A DNA stretch of 64,000 nucleotides from Burkholderia plantarii (GTDB lineage: Bacteria > Pseudomonadota > Gammaproteobacteria > Burkholderiales > Burkholderiaceae), in contig NZ_CP007213.1 of the NCBI RefSeq assembly GCF_001411805.1, positions 992,001 to 1,056,000 on the forward strand, in the 5' to 3' direction. The notes under the pieces were generated by a model. That model was not told where the DNA came from. It saw only the letters and a list, made by a program, of their open reading frames with translations, and ran no database searches. This document shows, piece after piece, positions 1 through 9,139 of the stretch (within the stretch, counting starts at the first letter, position 1; each line of letters opens with the position of its first letter). Made by a program: the position numbers and the translations under genes.

Positions 1-562
1 CGAACTCGAAGCAGTTGTTCGGCGTTTCCTCGCTCGGCTTGATCACGATGGTGTTGCCGGTCACGAGCGCGGGCGCCATCTTGCGCGCGATCAGGAAGAA
101 CGGGAAGTTCCACGGCAGGATGCCGGCCACCACGCCCATCGGCTTGCGGAACAGCAGCATGGTTTCGTTGGCGCGGTCGCTCGGGATGATCTCGCCCTCG
201 ATGCGGCGCGCCCACTCGGCCATGTAGTCGAGATAGTCGGCGGTGAAGTTGACCTCGACCTCGGCCAGGCCGCGGATCTTGCCGCCCTCGTTGACGATCA
301 CGTCGGCGAGCCGCGCCACGTCGGCGCGCAGCGCGTCGGCGATCTGGTGCAGGAACCTCGCGCGCTCCACCGGCGTGGTGCGCGCCCAGCCGGCCTGCGC
401 GCGGCGCGCGGCGTCGATCGCGTGGGCCAGGTCGGCGTCGCCGGCCACCGGCGCGTGCGAGAGCAGCGCGCCGGTGGCCGGGTTGCGGACTTCGAAGTGC
501 TCGGACGAGCTGGTGAATTCACCGTCGATGTAGTGCTGGTATTGCGTCGGAGTGCTGGACAT
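1..562 (-). CDS. aldA: Lactaldehyde/aldehyde dehydrogenase, 3' part outside window
   Basis: NAD-dependent aldehyde dehydrogenase, expected to oxidise L-lactaldehyde to L-lactate in the cytoplasm, the last step of the non-phosphorylative L-rhamnose route. The visible 187 N-terminal residues carry ALDH landmarks: EGGKI, AEVEVNFTADY, ILPWNFPFF and TIVIKPSEETPNN, which follow E. coli AldA closely by memory of the family. The catalytic Cys lies beyond the window edge. The start is an ATG at 562 preceded by GGAG on the minus strand. It lies 103 bp downstream of the aldolase gene that produces lactaldehyde, in the same orientation, so it is probably the last gene of the minus-strand rhamnose operon. 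Substrate assignment is inferred from context and similarity to AldA. Confidence 0.88.
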   Translation of the reverse strand, partial: MSSTPTQYQHYIDGEFTSSSEHFEVRNPATGALLSHAPVAGDADLAHAIDAARRAQAGWARTTPVERARFLHQIADALRADVARLADVIVNEGGKIRGLAEVEVNFTADYLDYMAEWARRIEGEIIPSDRANETMLLFRKPMGVVAGILPWNFPFFLIARKMAPALVTGNTIVIKPSEETPNNCFEF

Positions 563-665
563 GGTCGTCTCCTTGGCCGGGTTCGGCGAGAGGGGCTGCG
601 AATCAGTGGCGTTGAAGCATGGCGAGAGTACGGCGAACGGTGGCGCGGGCGCGGGCCGGCGCGGC

Positions 666-1484
666 TCAGTAGCCGGGCGACGAGGCGGGCGGTGCCTCGT
701 CCGGGCCGGCCGGCGAGGGGGCGCGAAAGCGCGCGAGCGCGCCGTCGAGCGCGTCGCGCAGCAGCACGATGTCGATCGCCACGGCCACGAAGCTCGCGCC
801 CCATTCGAGGTAGCGGCGCGCCGCGTCCTCGGCCGGTGCGAGGATGCCGGCGGCCTTGCCGGCCGCGCGCGAGACCTCGATGATGTGGCGGATCGCCTGC
901 TGCACGGTGGGGTGGCCGGCGTTGTCGGGATGGCCGAGCGCGATCGACAGGTCGGCCGGCCCGATGAAGAGGCCGTGGACGCCCTCGGTCGCGGCGATCG
1001 CCTCGACGTTCTCGAGCCCGGCGCGCGATTCGATCTGCACGGTCAGGCACAGCGCCTCGTCGGCGCGCGCCAGGTAGTCGCCCACCCGGCCCCAGCGCGT
1101 GGCGCGCGTGAGCGCGCCGCCGATGCCGCGAATCCCGTGCGGCGGGTAGCGCATCGCGCGCACCAGCGCGGCGGCCTGCTCGGCCGTCTCCACCATCGGC
1201 ACCATCAGCGTGGTGGCGCCCACGTCGAGCAGCTGCTTGATCAGCGCCGGATCGTGGTTGACGGTGCGCACCACGGCGCGCGTGCGGTACGGCGCGACCG
1301 CCTGCAACTGCTGCAGCACGGTGGCCACCGAATTCGGCGCGTGTTCGCCGTCGATCAGCATCCAGTCGTAGCCGGTCTGCGCGATGATCTCGGTCGCGTA
1401 GCTGCTCGCGAAGCTGTTCCAGGTGCCGAGCTGCGGCGTGTGCCCGGCGAGCGCGTGTTTGAACGGGTTGTCCAGCGGGTTCAT
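666..1484 (-). CDS. rhmA: 2-keto-3-deoxy-L-rhamnonate aldolase (HpcH/HpaI family)
   Basis: Class II metal-dependent aldolase of 272 aa, predicted to cleave 2-keto-3-deoxy-L-rhamnonate to pyruvate and L-lactaldehyde. The HpcH/HpaI TIM-barrel motifs are in place: LIDGEHAP with the base His48, VRTV with Arg73, QIES with metal ligand Glu152, and GPADLS with ligand Asp178. Length matches E. coli RhmA/YfaU and related hydroxy-oxo-acid aldolases. A GGAGA element precedes the ATG. It sits between the dehydratase that makes its substrate and the dehydrogenase that uses its product, which separates it from the HpaI and GarL paralogues. That substrate choice is inferred from context. Confidence 0.9.
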   Translation of the reverse strand: MNPLDNPFKHALAGHTPQLGTWNSFASSYATEIIAQTGYDWMLIDGEHAPNSVATVLQQLQAVAPYRTRAVVRTVNHDPALIKQLLDVGATTLMVPMVETAEQAAALVRAMRYPPHGIRGIGGALTRATRWGRVGDYLARADEALCLTVQIESRAGLENVEAIAATEGVHGLFIGPADLSIALGHPDNAGHPTVQQAIRHIIEVSRAAGKAAGILAPAEDAARRYLEWGASFVAVAIDIVLLRDALDGALARFRAPSPAGPDEAPPASSPGY

Positions 1485-1565
1485 CGATTCGTCTCCGAAG
1501 AAGGCAGGGCGCCACGCGGCGGGCCGTGGCTCGATGCCGGGCGCGCGTGGCTCGGTGCGCGAGGC

Positions 1566-2750
1566 TCAGTGCGTGTACGGCCGTTCGAGCTGGCAGTCCG
1601 GGTTGAGCCGCACCCCGAAGCCGGGCTTGTCGAGCGCCGACGCGCGCATCCGCCCGCGCTCCGGCACCGGCTCGTCGAGCAGCTGCGGATGGAACATCGG
1701 CACGACCTGGTCGGCCTGCGGCGCCATCATCAGGAACTCGGCGAACGGGCTATTGTGGCGCGTGATCACGAAGTGGTAACTGTAGACCGACGAGCCGTGC
1801 GGCACCACCAGCGCGCCGTGCGCGTCGGCCAGCGCCGAGATCTTCTGCAGTTCGGTCACGCCGCCGCACCAGCCCACGTCCGGCTGCAGCACGTCGCAGC
1901 AGCCCATCTCGAGCAGCAGGCGAAAGCCCCAGCGCGTGGCCTCGTGCTCGCCGGTGTTGACCAGCATGCCGGGCGGCACGGCCTGGCGCAGCGCGGCATA
2001 GCCCCAGTAGTCGTCGGGCGGCAGCGCTTCCTCGATCCACTTGAGGCCGTATTCCCTCGCGGCATGCGCGAGCCGCGTGGCGTAGTTGAGGTCGAGGCTC
2101 ATCCAGCAGTCCCACATCAGCCAGAAGTCGGGGCCGACGCGCTCGCGCATCGCCGCGAGTTCCTCGAGGTTCTTGCGAAAGCCCTCGTCGCCCTCGGCCG
2201 GGCCGTGGTGCAACGGCATCTTGCCGCCGACGAAGCCCATCTCCTTCGCCAGGTCGGGCCGCGCGCCGGTGGCGTAGAACCGCAGCTCGTCGCGCACGGC
2301 GCCGCCGAGCAACTGATGCACGGGCTCGTCGCGGACCTTGCCGAGCAGGTCCCACAGCGCCAGGTCGACGCCCGAGATCGCGTTGATCACGAGCCCCTTG
2401 CGGCCGTAGTAGAGCGTGCCGAAATACATCTGGTCCCAGATCTTCTCGAGATCGGTGACCTTCGCGCCCTCCACGAAGCGCGCCAGATGCTTCTCGACGA
2501 TGAACGCGGCGGGCTCGCCGCCGGTGGTCACCGCGAAGCCGACGCTGCCGTCGCTGGCCTCCACCTCCACCACCAGCGTGCCGAGCACGTTGATGCCGAA
2601 GCTGCGGCGGCTCGCGCGGTACTCGGGGTAGCGCGCCATCGGCGTGGCGATGTGGTCGTCGATCCAGTGGCCGTCGCCCTGGTCGTGGTAATCCGCGCCG
2701 CCGCCGCGAAGCGTGTAGGCACGGATCTGCTTGATGATGGGCACCGACAT
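1566..2750 (-). CDS. rhmD: L-rhamnonate dehydratase (enolase superfamily)
   Basis: Enolase-superfamily dehydratase converting L-rhamnonate to 2-keto-3-deoxy-L-rhamnonate. Hallmarks include [18 protein letters not shown] near the N-terminus, [19 protein letters not shown], the Mg ligands Asp214 (MWDCW), Glu240 (KWIEE) and Glu268 (TGEHE), Asp291 in QPDVGWCGG, and His318 in [10 protein letters not shown] as acid/base. These segments match E. coli RhmD/YfaW nearly block for block. Start choice: an upstream in-frame ATG at 2765 has no ribosome binding site, whereas GGAG lies 9 nt before the ATG at 2750, so the shorter 394-aa form is preferred. It is co-directional with the aldolase downstream and the MFS gene upstream. 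Confidence 0.93.
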   Translation of the reverse strand: MSVPIIKQIRAYTLRGGGADYHDQGDGHWIDDHIATPMARYPEYRASRRSFGINVLGTLVVEVEASDGSVGFAVTTGGEPAAFIVEKHLARFVEGAKVTDLEKIWDQMYFGTLYYGRKGLVINAISGVDLALWDLLGKVRDEPVHQLLGGAVRDELRFYATGARPDLAKEMGFVGGKMPLHHGPAEGDEGFRKNLEELAAMRERVGPDFWLMWDCWMSLDLNYATRLAHAAREYGLKWIEEALPPDDYWGYAALRQAVPPGMLVNTGEHEATRWGFRLLLEMGCCDVLQPDVGWCGGVTELQKISALADAHGALVVPHGSSVYSYHFVITRHNSPFAEFLMMAPQADQVVPMFHPQLLDEPVPERGRMRASALDKPGFGVRLNPDCQLERPYTH

Positions 2751-2807
2751 GATGGCGTTCTCCATGAAGGGGGAAACGAAACGAACGGGTTGAACGAAGC
2801 GCGGCGC

Positions 2808-4118
2808 TCACGAGTAGCGCGGCTGCGCGCGGCGGCCGCCGCGCGGCTCGCGCCGGCCGCGCGCGATCAGCAGCGCGGCCACGAGGGTCGTGCCCGCGAG
2901 CGTGTAGAGCCCGGCCGACGGGGAATGGAACGCGGCCTCGGCCGCGTGCTTCAGGTTCGGCGCGACGAAGCCGCCGAGCGCGCCGAACGAGTTGATCAGG
3001 CCGAAGCCGGCCGCCGCCGCGCTGCCGCGCAGCGTCGCGGCGGGCAGCACCCAGAACACCGGCTGCACGGCGATGAAGCCGGCCGCCGCGAAGCAGAGCG
3101 CGACGAGCGAGAGCGCCGGATGGGCGCTCGCCACCGAGGCGGCGATGCCGGCCGCGCTCACGACCAGCGTGACGGCCGCGATCGCGCGATGGCGGCCGTG
3201 GCGGTCGGCCCAGGCCGGCACCAGCCACGCGGCGACGATCGCGGCGAGCCACGGCAGCGCGGCCACCAGCCCCACCGTGAAGCCGATCTGCCGGCCCATC
3301 AGCTGCGCGACCTGCGAGGGCAGGTAGAACACCACGCCGTACACGCTCATCTGGATCAGCAGGTACACGGCGCTCAGGTACCACACCTGGCGGTCGGCCA
3401 GCGCGCCGCGAATCGAGGCGGGGCCGTGGGCCGCGCGCGCCTGGTCCTCGGCGGCCAGCGCGGCGGCGAGCGCCTCGCGCTGCGCGGGGGCGAGCCAGCG
3501 CGCGTCGCGCGGCCGGTCGTCGAGCACGAACCAGGCGGCCACGCCCACCGCGCTCGCCAGCCCGCCCTCGACGAGGAACAGCCATTGCCAGCCGCGCAGG
3601 CCGCCCAGCCCGTGCAGGTCGAGCAGCAGCCCCGACAGCGGCGAGCCCACCACGAACGCGATCGGCGCGCCGAAGTAGAACAGGCCGAGCGCCTTGCCGC
3701 GCGCGCGCCGCGGAAACCAGTAGGTGAGGTAAAGGATCACGCCGGGGAAGAAGCCCGCCTCGGCGATGCCGAGCAGCAGGCGCAGCAGGTAGAACGAGGT
3801 CTCGCCGTGGACCAGCGCGGTGCCGGCCGAGACGAGGCCCCAGCTCACCATGATCCGGCACATCCAGCGCCGCGCGCCCACGCGTTCGAGCATCAGGTTG
3901 CTCGGCACTTCCAGCAGCGCATAGCCGACGAAGAAGATCCCCGCGCCGAACGCGTAGGCCGCGTCGGACAGGCCCGTGTCGAGCTGGAACTGCGTCTTCG
4001 CGAAGCCGACGTTGGCGCGATCGAGGAACGCCATCACGTACATCAGCAGCAGGAACGGCAGCAGGCGGCGCGTCACGCGCGCCATCGCCTCGCCGAGCGG
4101 GGTTGCCGGGTCGTCCAT
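2808..4118 (-). CDS. rhmT: MFS transporter, probable L-rhamnonate/rhamnose uptake
   Basis: Twelve-helix major facilitator of the anion:cation symporter (ACS) type, 436 aa. It carries the first-helix signature LDRANVGFA, a following cytoplasmic loop with LMLERVGARRW, and an LxYWFPRRARGKALG segment after helix 4, all typical of hexuronate/sugar-acid transporters such as E. coli RhmT. The start is an ATG at 4118 with GGAGA just upstream; a longer reading frame to 4322 gives an Arg-rich, non-family N-terminus and was discarded. It is the first gene of the minus-strand rhamnose operon and is divergent from the sugar dehydrogenase. The locus also has an ABC importer, so this carrier may serve rhamnonate rather than rhamnose. 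That division is a guess. Confidence 0.85.
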   Translation of the reverse strand: MDDPATPLGEAMARVTRRLLPFLLLMYVMAFLDRANVGFAKTQFQLDTGLSDAAYAFGAGIFFVGYALLEVPSNLMLERVGARRWMCRIMVSWGLVSAGTALVHGETSFYLLRLLLGIAEAGFFPGVILYLTYWFPRRARGKALGLFYFGAPIAFVVGSPLSGLLLDLHGLGGLRGWQWLFLVEGGLASAVGVAAWFVLDDRPRDARWLAPAQREALAAALAAEDQARAAHGPASIRGALADRQVWYLSAVYLLIQMSVYGVVFYLPSQVAQLMGRQIGFTVGLVAALPWLAAIVAAWLVPAWADRHGRHRAIAAVTLVVSAAGIAASVASAHPALSLVALCFAAAGFIAVQPVFWVLPAATLRGSAAAAGFGLINSFGALGGFVAPNLKHAAEAAFHSPSAGLYTLAGTTLVAALLIARGRREPRGGRRAQPRYS

Positions 4119-4246
4119 CCATCGTCTCCATCGTCGTGTGCGCGGCGGCGTGGTGCGAGGCAGGCGAGCGCCACGCCGCGAACGGCTAGCAGCACTGTAA
4201 TCACCGCGGCGATGCGTGACCAATACCAAAATCGATGCGTGCGATA

Positions 4247-4336
4247 CGTTTTCCGGATCGAAGCGCGGGCGATCCGGAATGCAGATCGCGCCATGTCGTT
4301 TCCGGATTGTTCGCGCGCGCACGCCGCGCCTATATT
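4247..4336. promoter_or_regulatory. Divergent promoter region with three TTCCGGATyG boxes
   Basis: Between the divergent MFS (4118) and dehydrogenase (4414) genes lie three copies of TTCCGGAT: 4251-4258 (plus), 4272-4279 (minus orientation) and 4300-4307 (plus). Each is followed in its own orientation by CG or TG. The first copy sits in the 14-mer CGTTTTCCGGATCG, which recurs with one mismatch at 6194-6207 before the LysR/mutarotase pair. A TATATT element at 4331-4336 could be the -10 of the plus-strand dehydrogenase gene. Operator function is inferred from repetition and position. Confidence 0.5.
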
Positions 4337-4413
4337 GGGCGCGGATGCCGGCGGCCCGCGCCGCGGGGCGCGCCGGCGTATGGTCGGCGCATGACAGGAA
4401 CCAGGAGGCTCAG

Positions 4414-5196
4414 GTGCTGCTAGAGGACAAGGTGGTGATCGTCACGGGCGGCTCGCGCGGCATCGGCCGCGCGATCGCCGTGGCCAGCGCGCTCGAGGGC
4501 GCCCACGTCGTGATCAACTACTGGGGCGACAACGATGCGTCGTACGGCCGGGGCTCGGCCGTCGACGAAGTGATCGCCCAGATCGAGCGCGCCGGGCGGC
4601 GCGCGATCGCGGTGGAGGGCAACGTGGCGCAGCCGGGCACCGGCGCCGAGCTGGTGCGGCGCGCGGTGGGCGCGTTCGGCCGCGTGGACGTGCTGGCCAG
4701 CAACGCCGGCATCTGCCCGTTCCATGCGTTTCTCGACATGCCGCCGGCGGTGCTGGAGCGCACCGTCGGCGTGAACCTGAACGGCGCGTTCTACGTCACG
4801 CAGGCGGTGGCGCGGCAGATGCGCGAGCAGGGCACGGGCGGCGCGATCGTGGCGACCAGTTCGATCAGCGCGCTGGTGGGCGGCGGCATGCAGACCCACT
4901 ACACACCGACCAAGGCCGGCGTGCATTCGCTGATGCAGTCGTGCGCGATCGCGCTCGGCCCTTACGGCATCCGCTGCAATTCGGTGATGCCGGGCACCAT
5001 CGCCACCGACCTGAACGCCGACGATCTGGCCGACCCCGACAAGCGCGCCCGCATGGAAAAGCGGATTCCGCTCGGCCGGCTCGGCGCGCCCGACGAGGTG
5101 GCCGACTGCGTGGTGTTCCTCGCTTCGGACCGCGCGCGCTACGTGACGGGCGCGGCGCTGCTGGTGGACGGCGGCCTGTTCGTCAACCTGCAATGA
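4414..5196 (+). CDS. SDR sugar dehydrogenase, probable L-rhamnose 1-dehydrogenase
   Basis: Classical short-chain dehydrogenase of 260 aa, predicted to oxidise L-rhamnose to L-rhamnono-lactone with NAD(P)+. The Rossmann motif TGGSRGIG is at residues 11-18, NAG at 97-99, and the catalytic Ser150, Tyr163 and Lys167 (HYTPTK) are all present. The C-terminus has the usual YVTGAALLVDGG. The start is a GTG at 4414 with AGGAGG ending 5 nt upstream. It is convergent with the LysR gene, overlapping its 3' end by 14 bp. Substrate is inferred: every other step of the rhamnose pathway is encoded within 8 kb, and the family is the one used by characterised bacterial L-rhamnose dehydrogenases. Confidence 0.82.
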   Translation: MLLEDKVVIVTGGSRGIGRAIAVASALEGAHVVINYWGDNDASYGRGSAVDEVIAQIERAGRRAIAVEGNVAQPGTGAELVRRAVGAFGRVDVLASNAGICPFHAFLDMPPAVLERTVGVNLNGAFYVTQAVARQMREQGTGGAIVATSSISALVGGGMQTHYTPTKAGVHSLMQSCAIALGPYGIRCNSVMPGTIATDLNADDLADPDKRARMEKRIPLGRLGAPDEVADCVVFLASDRARYVTGAALLVDGGLFVNLQ

Positions 5197-6181
5197 GCGT
5201 GGCGGCGGGGTCGGGGCCGGCGGGACCATCGAATGCGGCGTCCACGGCCGGATCGGAGAAGCGCCGCAGCAAGCCGATGAAATATTCGGCGGCCTCCGAG
5301 AGCGGCTCGTCGCGGCGCGTGAGGATGCCGTAGCCGGGCAGCCGCTTGCCGATCTCGATCGGCAGCGCCACCAGCAGCTTCGCCTTCACGTGATCGCGCA
5401 CCACCGATTCGGGCAGCATCGCGATCGCGTCGAAGGTCTCGACCAGCTGCAGCGTGGCGAAGATCGAGCCGCATTCGGTCAGGTTGGCCGGCGTGGCGAG
5501 CCGCGCGCGCGCGAATTCGCTCTCCAGCAGCACGCGCGCCGGGCTCGACACCGGCTGCGCGACCCACGGCCATGGCGCGAGCTCGTCGAGCGTGACGCGC
5601 TCGCGCGCGGCCAGCGGATGCTGCGCGCGCGCCACCAGCACGAGCGTTTCGGCCGCGATCGGCTCGAAGCTGAAATCGTTGTGCTGCAGGGCGTTGGTGA
5701 GGCGCCCGAGCGCGAGATCGACCTCGCGGCGGTACAGCAATTGCACGATCTGGTCGCTGGTCTCGCCGAGGATGCGCACCGACAGCAGCGGGCGCACCGT
5801 CTTCAGCGAGGCCACCGCCAGCGCCAGCACGTCGGGCGCGGCGCCCATGATCGCGCCGACCGTCAGGTGCCCGTGGCCGCCGCGCCGCTTCACGTCGAGA
5901 TCCTCGGCGAAGCGCGTGAGGTCGGACAGCGCGCGCCGTGCGTAGGCGAGCACCGACTGGCCGAGCGCGGTGGGCGCCATACCCTTCGCATTCCTTTCGA
6001 ACAGGCGGAAGCCGAACGCATCCTCGATGTCGCCAAGCATGCGGCTCGCGCTCGGCTGCGCGACGTTGATCTCGCTCGCGGCCTGATGCACGTTGCGGCA
6101 GTCGTCGAGCGCGACGAGCAGCGCGAGGTGCTTGAGTTTCAACCGGTTGACGAGCGACGACGCCGTGGTGGGCAGGGTCAT
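5183..6181 (-). CDS. LysR-family regulator of the rhamnose locus
   Basis: LysR-type transcriptional regulator of 332 aa. The N-terminal winged HTH covers roughly residues 15-73 (LKHLALLVAL, VHQAASEINVAQPSASRML, LFERNAKGMAPT), followed by a periplasmic-binding-like effector domain. It lies between the two plus-strand transcription units of the rhamnose locus and is divergent from the mutarotase gene, the standard LysR arrangement, so a sugar or pathway intermediate such as rhamnonate or KDR is the likely effector. Its 3' end overlaps the dehydrogenase gene by 14 bp. This differs from the IclR-type RhmR of E. coli and the DeoR-type RhaR of rhizobia. Target genes are inferred. Confidence 0.85.
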   Translation of the reverse strand: MTLPTTASSLVNRLKLKHLALLVALDDCRNVHQAASEINVAQPSASRMLGDIEDAFGFRLFERNAKGMAPTALGQSVLAYARRALSDLTRFAEDLDVKRRGGHGHLTVGAIMGAAPDVLALAVASLKTVRPLLSVRILGETSDQIVQLLYRREVDLALGRLTNALQHNDFSFEPIAAETLVLVARAQHPLAARERVTLDELAPWPWVAQPVSSPARVLLESEFARARLATPANLTECGSIFATLQLVETFDAIAMLPESVVRDHVKAKLLVALPIEIGKRLPGYGILTRRDEPLSEAAEYFIGLLRRFSDPAVDAAFDGPAGPDPAATLIAG

Positions 6182-6193
6182 GGGCGGGTGATT

Positions 6194-6254
6194 CGTTTTC
6201 TGGATCGCCCAATGATGATAACGGATTGGTTGGCTATCGGGAGCCGTTTATAGT
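6194..6254 (+). promoter_or_regulatory. Promoter and operator-like box upstream of rhaM
   Basis: A sigma-70-like promoter for the mutarotase operon can be read as TTGGTT (6226-6231), 17 bp spacer, TATAGT (6249-6254). Just upstream, CGTTTTCTGGATCG at 6194-6207 matches 13 of 14 positions of the box at 4247-4260 in the other divergent region of the locus. It lies between the LysR start (6181) and the promoter, as expected for an autoregulated LysR or global regulator site. The promoter call rests on the two hexamers only. Confidence 0.5.
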
Positions 6255-6313
6255 CGCTGCATCTCGTGGTGCGCAGCCGCGACGACATTCATACCGAGAA
6301 CGACGGAGACACG

Positions 6314-6631
6314 ATGACGGAGACGATCGCTTTCCGGATGCGGCTCAATCCGGGCCGGCGCGACGACTACGAGCGCCGCCATCGCGAGATCTGGCCGGAG
6401 CTCGTCGCGACGCTGCGCGCGGCCGGCATCCGCGATTACCGGATCTTCCTCGACGAGGCCACCCATCATCTGTTCGCGGTGCTCGAGCGCGAGCCGGACC
6501 ACCGCATGGCGCAGCTCGCCAGCGACGCGGTGATGCGCAAATGGTGGGATCACATGGCGGACCTGATGCCGACCGGCGCCGACGGCGCGCCCGAGCAGGT
6601 GCCGCTCGCGCCGATGTTCCACCTGCCCTGA
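6314..6631 (+). CDS. rhaM: L-rhamnose mutarotase
   Basis: L-rhamnose mutarotase of 105 aa, interconverting alpha and beta anomers of L-rhamnose so that the dehydrogenase sees the right form. Family features: the N-terminal [24 protein letters not shown] with the conserved His, the central [17 protein letters not shown], and the C-terminal [11 protein letters not shown]. coli RhaM is 104 aa. The start at 6314 gives the family length; an earlier in-frame ATG at 6266 would add an atypical leader. First gene of the plus-strand operon running through the lactonase to the ABC importer. Confidence 0.93.
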   Translation: MTETIAFRMRLNPGRRDDYERRHREIWPELVATLRAAGIRDYRIFLDEATHHLFAVLEREPDHRMAQLASDAVMRKWWDHMADLMPTGADGAPEQVPLAPMFHLP

Positions 6632-6644
6632 GCCGAGGCCGACG

Positions 6645-7532
6645 ATGCGAGTGGTCGATCCGCACATCCATTTCTGGCGCCCCGGCACCGGTGATTACCC
6701 GTGGCTCGCGAAGCCCGGCACCTCGTTCGTCGGCGACGCGCGCGAGCTCGCGCACGATTACCTGCCGGCCGACCTGCGGCGCGACGCCGGCGACATCGAG
6801 ATCGCGAAGGTGGTCCACGTCGAGGCCAATTTCGATCCGGCGCGGCCGGTGGACGAGACGCGCTGGCTGCAGTCGCTGGCGCAGTCGGCGCCGGGCTGGC
6901 CGCATGCGATCGTCGCGGCGGCCGACCTGTCGGCGCCCGACGTGGAGGCGACGCTCGCCGTGCATGCCGGCTTCGCGAACGTGCGCGGCATCCGCCAGAT
7001 CCTCAACGTCCACGCCGATCCGCTTTACGACTACGTGGGCCGCCACTATCTGCGCGATCCCGCCTGGCTGCGGCAGTTCCCGCTGCTCGCGCGCTACGGG
7101 CTGTCGTTCGACCTGCAGCTGTATCCGTCGCAGATGCCCGAGGCGGCGCGGCTCGCGCGCGCGCATCCCGAGGTCGCGATCGTGCTGAACCATGCCGGCA
7201 TGTTCGTCGACCGCGACGCGCCGGCCGGCTACCGCGCCTGGCGCGAGGGCCTGCGCGAGCTGGCCGCGTGCCCGAACGTGGCCGTCAAGATCAGCGGCCT
7301 CGCGATGTTCGACCATGCGTGGACCGTCGAGAGCCTGCGGCCCTACGTACTCGAGACGATCGACGCGTTCGGCGTGGCGCGCTCGATGTTCGCGTCGAAC
7401 TTCCCGGTGGACCGGCTGTTCGGCGGCTACGGCGAACTGTGGCGCGCCTATGCGCGCATCGTCGGCGGCGCGAGCGAGGACGAGCGCCGGCAGCTGTTCG
7501 CCGGCAACGCGGAACGGTTCTACCGGATCTAG
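6645..7532 (+). CDS. Amidohydrolase-2 family L-rhamnono-lactonase
   Basis: Metal-dependent amidohydrolase of the PF04909/COG3618 type, 295 aa, predicted to open L-rhamnono-1,4-lactone to L-rhamnonate. The N-terminal HxH pair is His7 and His9 in DPHIHFW, VLNHAG provides a further metal or base His, and [14 protein letters not shown] near the C-terminus is the family signature in fucono- and rhamnono-lactonases. It starts 13 bp after the mutarotase stop, so the two are co-transcribed. With the dehydrogenase at 4414 and the dehydratase at 1566 it closes the pathway. The lactone identity is inferred from the pathway. Confidence 0.85.
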   Translation: MRVVDPHIHFWRPGTGDYPWLAKPGTSFVGDARELAHDYLPADLRRDAGDIEIAKVVHVEANFDPARPVDETRWLQSLAQSAPGWPHAIVAAADLSAPDVEATLAVHAGFANVRGIRQILNVHADPLYDYVGRHYLRDPAWLRQFPLLARYGLSFDLQLYPSQMPEAARLARAHPEVAIVLNHAGMFVDRDAPAGYRAWREGLRELAACPNVAVKISGLAMFDHAWTVESLRPYVLETIDAFGVARSMFASNFPVDRLFGGYGELWRAYARIVGGASEDERRQLFAGNAERFYRI

Positions 7533-7594
7533 CGGCGCCCGGCACGATCGGGCGATGGCGATGGCGCGGCCCCGACAACTGGAAGGAGACGATC

Positions 7595-9139
7595 TTGGCG
7601 ATACCTGAACAGGCGGCTGCGGAGGCGGCCGCGCCGCGCCTCGAACTGCGCGGCGCGAGCAAGTCGTTCGGCGCGGTGCGCGCGCTGGTCGGCGGCGAAC
7701 TCGTGCTGCGCGCGGGCGAGGTCCACGCGCTGCTCGGCGAGAACGGCGCCGGCAAGTCGACGCTCGTGAAGATCCTGGCCGGCGTCCACGCGCCCGATAC
7801 CGGCGTGCTGCGCGTGGACGGCCGCGAGCGCCGCTTCGCCACGCCGTCCGACGCGCGCGCGGCCGGCATCGCGGTGATCTACCAGGAGCCGACGCTGTTC
7901 TTCGACCTGTCGATCGCCGAGAACATCTACATGGGCCGCCAGCCGCTCGACCGGCTCGGCCGCATCGACTACGACGCGATGTTCGCGAGCGTCGCCGCGC
8001 TGCTCGGCTCGCTCGGCGTGAAGCTGAACCCGCGCCGGCCGGTACGCGGGCTCTCGATCGCCGACCAGCAGGTGATCGAGATCGCCAAGGCGCTGTCGCT
8101 GGAGGCCAACGTGCTGGTCATGGACGAGCCCACCGCCGCGCTGTCGCGGCCCGAGGTGGAGCGGCTGTTCGCGATCGTGCGCACGCTGGCCGGACGCGGC
8201 GCGGCGGTGCTGTTCATCACGCACCGGCTCGAGGAAGTGTTCGCGCTGACGCGCCACGTCACGATCATGCGCGACGGCGCGAAGGTGTTCGACGCGCCCA
8301 CCGCCACGCTCGACACCGCCGCGATCGTCGCCACCATGGTGGGCCGCGATCTCGAGACGTTCTACCCGAAGGCCGAGGTCGAGCGCGGCGCGGTGCGGCT
8401 CGCGGTGCGCGGCCTCTCGCGCACCGGCGTGTTCAAGGACGTCGGCTTCGAGGTCCACGCGGGCGAGATCGTCGCGCTGGCCGGGCTGGTGGGCGCCGGG
8501 CGCAGCGAGGTGGCGCGCGCGATCTTCGGCATCGATCCGCTCGACGCGGGCGAGATCGTGGTGTCGGGCAGGCGGCTCGCGCCGGGCCGCCCGGGCGACG
8601 CGGTGCGCGCCGGGCTCGCGATGGTGCCCGAGGACCGCCGCGAGCAGGGCCTCGCGCTCGAACTGAGCATCGCGCGCAACGCCTCGATGACGGTGCTGGG
8701 GCGCCTGGCGCGCTTCGGGCTCGTGTCGGCCGCGCGCGAGCTGGCGCTGGCCGGCGAATGGGGCGCGCGGCTGCGGCTCAAGGCGGGCGACCTGCGCGCG
8801 CCGGCGGGCACGCTGTCGGGCGGCAACCAGCAGAAGGTGGTGCTCGGCAAGTGGCTCGCCACCGGCCCCGACGTGCTGATCATCGACGAGCCCACGCGCG
8901 GCATCGACGTGGGCGCCAAGGCCGAGGTGTACGGCGTGCTCGCCGACCTCGTCGGGCAGGGCATGGCGGTGCTGATGATCTCGAGCGAGCTGCCCGAGGT
9001 GCTCGGCATGGCCGATCGCGTGCTGGTGATGCACGAAGGGCGGATCCGCGCCGACATCGCGCGCGCCGAGGCCACCGAGGAACGCATCATGCACGCCGCG
9101 CTCGGCGGCCACGACGTCTCGATGGAGCGTGCCGCATGA
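7595..9139 (+). CDS. rhaT: Sugar ABC importer ATPase (two ATP-binding domains), rhamnose type
   Basis: Tandem ATP-binding subunit of a carbohydrate ABC importer (RbsA/XylG class), 514 aa. Domain 1 has Walker [10 protein letters not shown] at residues 48-56 and [10 protein letters not shown]; its signature loop is degenerate (GLSIADQQ). Domain 2 has a modified Walker A (GLVGAGRSE), signature LSGGNQQK and [14 protein letters not shown]. That asymmetry is typical of the family. The start is a TTG at 7595, with GGAAGGAG six nt upstream; no better-placed ATG exists. The gene overlaps the next permease by 4 nt. Rhizobial rhaSTPQ is the closest conceptual match, and substrate is inferred from the locus. 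Confidence 0.9.
   Translation: MAIPEQAAAEAAAPRLELRGASKSFGAVRALVGGELVLRAGEVHALLGENGAGKSTLVKILAGVHAPDTGVLRVDGRERRFATPSDARAAGIAVIYQEPTLFFDLSIAENIYMGRQPLDRLGRIDYDAMFASVAALLGSLGVKLNPRRPVRGLSIADQQVIEIAKALSLEANVLVMDEPTAALSRPEVERLFAIVRTLAGRGAAVLFITHRLEEVFALTRHVTIMRDGAKVFDAPTATLDTAAIVATMVGRDLETFYPKAEVERGAVRLAVRGLSRTGVFKDVGFEVHAGEIVALAGLVGAGRSEVARAIFGIDPLDAGEIVVSGRRLAPGRPGDAVRAGLAMVPEDRREQGLALELSIARNASMTVLGRLARFGLVSAARELALAGEWGARLRLKAGDLRAPAGTLSGGNQQKVVLGKWLATGPDVLIIDEPTRGIDVGAKAEVYGVLADLVGQGMAVLMISSELPEVLGMADRVLVMHEGRIRADIARAEATEERIMHAALGGHDVSMERAA

Noticed and set aside
552..4394. Very long plus-strand open frame opposite the rhamnose genes
   Set aside because: Antisense to well-supported genes; His/Arg/Ala-rich product with no domains, typical of GC-rich shadow frames.
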